From: Sapria himalayana
Lineage: Eukaryota > Streptophyta > Magnoliopsida > Malpighiales > Rafflesiaceae
Assembly (NCBI GenBank): GCA_029783825.1
Contig: JAREIK010003100.1
Location: 167,416 to 231,415, forward strand
Length of the DNA stretch: 64,000 nt
Direction of reading: 5' to 3'
This document shows, piece after piece, positions 63,951 through 64,000 of this stretch. The position numbers were made by a program, and so were the translations under genes. The notes under the pieces are model-generated. The model saw only the letters and a program-made list of their open reading frames with translations, did no database searches and was not told where the DNA came from. Numbering within the stretch: the stretch's first letter is position 1; each line of letters begins with the position of its first letter.

Positions 63951-64000
63951 AAATATATTACTGAATAATAATTTTTAAATTTTACTTCTTTTATAAGCGT
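63951..64000 (+). repeat. Satellite, forward polarity (right edge)
   Basis: Fifty bases matching the E-type monomer body near 44150-44210 in forward orientation. Polarity therefore flips again across block X copy 3. Confidence 0.75.

Noticed and set aside
1..64000. An AT-rich protist, organelle or bacterial origin
   Set aside because: No organelle or bacterial genes, tRNAs or ribosome-binding sites are seen. Plant-type hAT remnants, a poly(A)-tailed retrocopy-like segment and TTTAGGG-type motifs fit a plant nucleus better. TTTAGGG-like repeats also occur in some protists, so this is a judgement, not proof.
1..64000. A CRISPR array (regular repeats at constant spacing)
   Set aside because: Repeat period is hundreds of bases, the spacers are themselves repeated, there are no cas genes, and the sequence is eukaryotic.

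Overview
This window looks like a block of satellite heterochromatin from a eukaryotic nuclear genome, most likely a flowering plant. Two things point to a plant: decayed hAT transposase pieces of the BED-finger (RICESLEEPER/DAYSLEEPER-like) type, and degenerate TTTAGGG (plant-type telomere) motifs. The species cannot be named from this sequence. No intact protein-coding gene, tRNA, rRNA or CRISPR array was found. The many 60-120 codon reading frames rich in I, K, N and Y are by-products of very AT-rich repeats.

More than four fifths of the window is one satellite family with a monomer of about 595 bp. Each monomer has a G-strand-biased, telomere-like tract of about 85 bp (GTTTAG/TTTAGG words), then a 28-bp dyad (ATTTTCAAAGGTTA followed by its reverse complement), an AT-rich body, and often a second palindrome TATAAGCTTATA that holds a HindIII site. 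By the wording of the telomere-like tract, monomers sort into about ten subtypes, here called B, A, G, H, I, C, D', E, F and D, plus optional J and K. They recur in that order, giving a higher-order repeat (HOR) of about 6 kb (10 monomers) with 12-mer and 14-mer variants.

Layout: 1-1528 satellite with the G-rich strand on plus (called forward). 1529-8243 satellite in reverse polarity. 8244-10185 the 3' part of a hAT element. 10186-47003 forward satellite, interrupted by two copies of a 2.5-kb non-satellite block (block X) at 11581-14055 and 38022-40479. 47004-48775 the 5' part of a hAT element. 48776-63482 reverse satellite. 63483-63950 an inverted, truncated third copy of block X. 63951-64000 forward satellite again.

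The two hAT pieces read as the two ends of a single insertion. The 3' end with its terminal repeat is at 8244, and the 5' end with its terminal repeat is at 48775. The outer flanks share a probable 8-bp target-site duplication (6 of 8 identical) and join into one continuous F-type monomer. A 36.8-kb satellite segment of opposite polarity now lies between them, and about 295 bp of hAT sequence is present on both sides. Block X holds a decayed retrocopy-like segment with an AATAAA signal and poly(A) tail on the minus strand, directly next to a degenerate TTTAGGG tract.

The functional reading (centromere, knob or other heterochromatin) is inference. What is directly visible is an ordered HOR with a conserved dyad, repeated changes of array polarity, and non-satellite DNA at three of the four polarity changes. 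Coordinates of repeat boundaries are by eye and good to about 10-30 bp.
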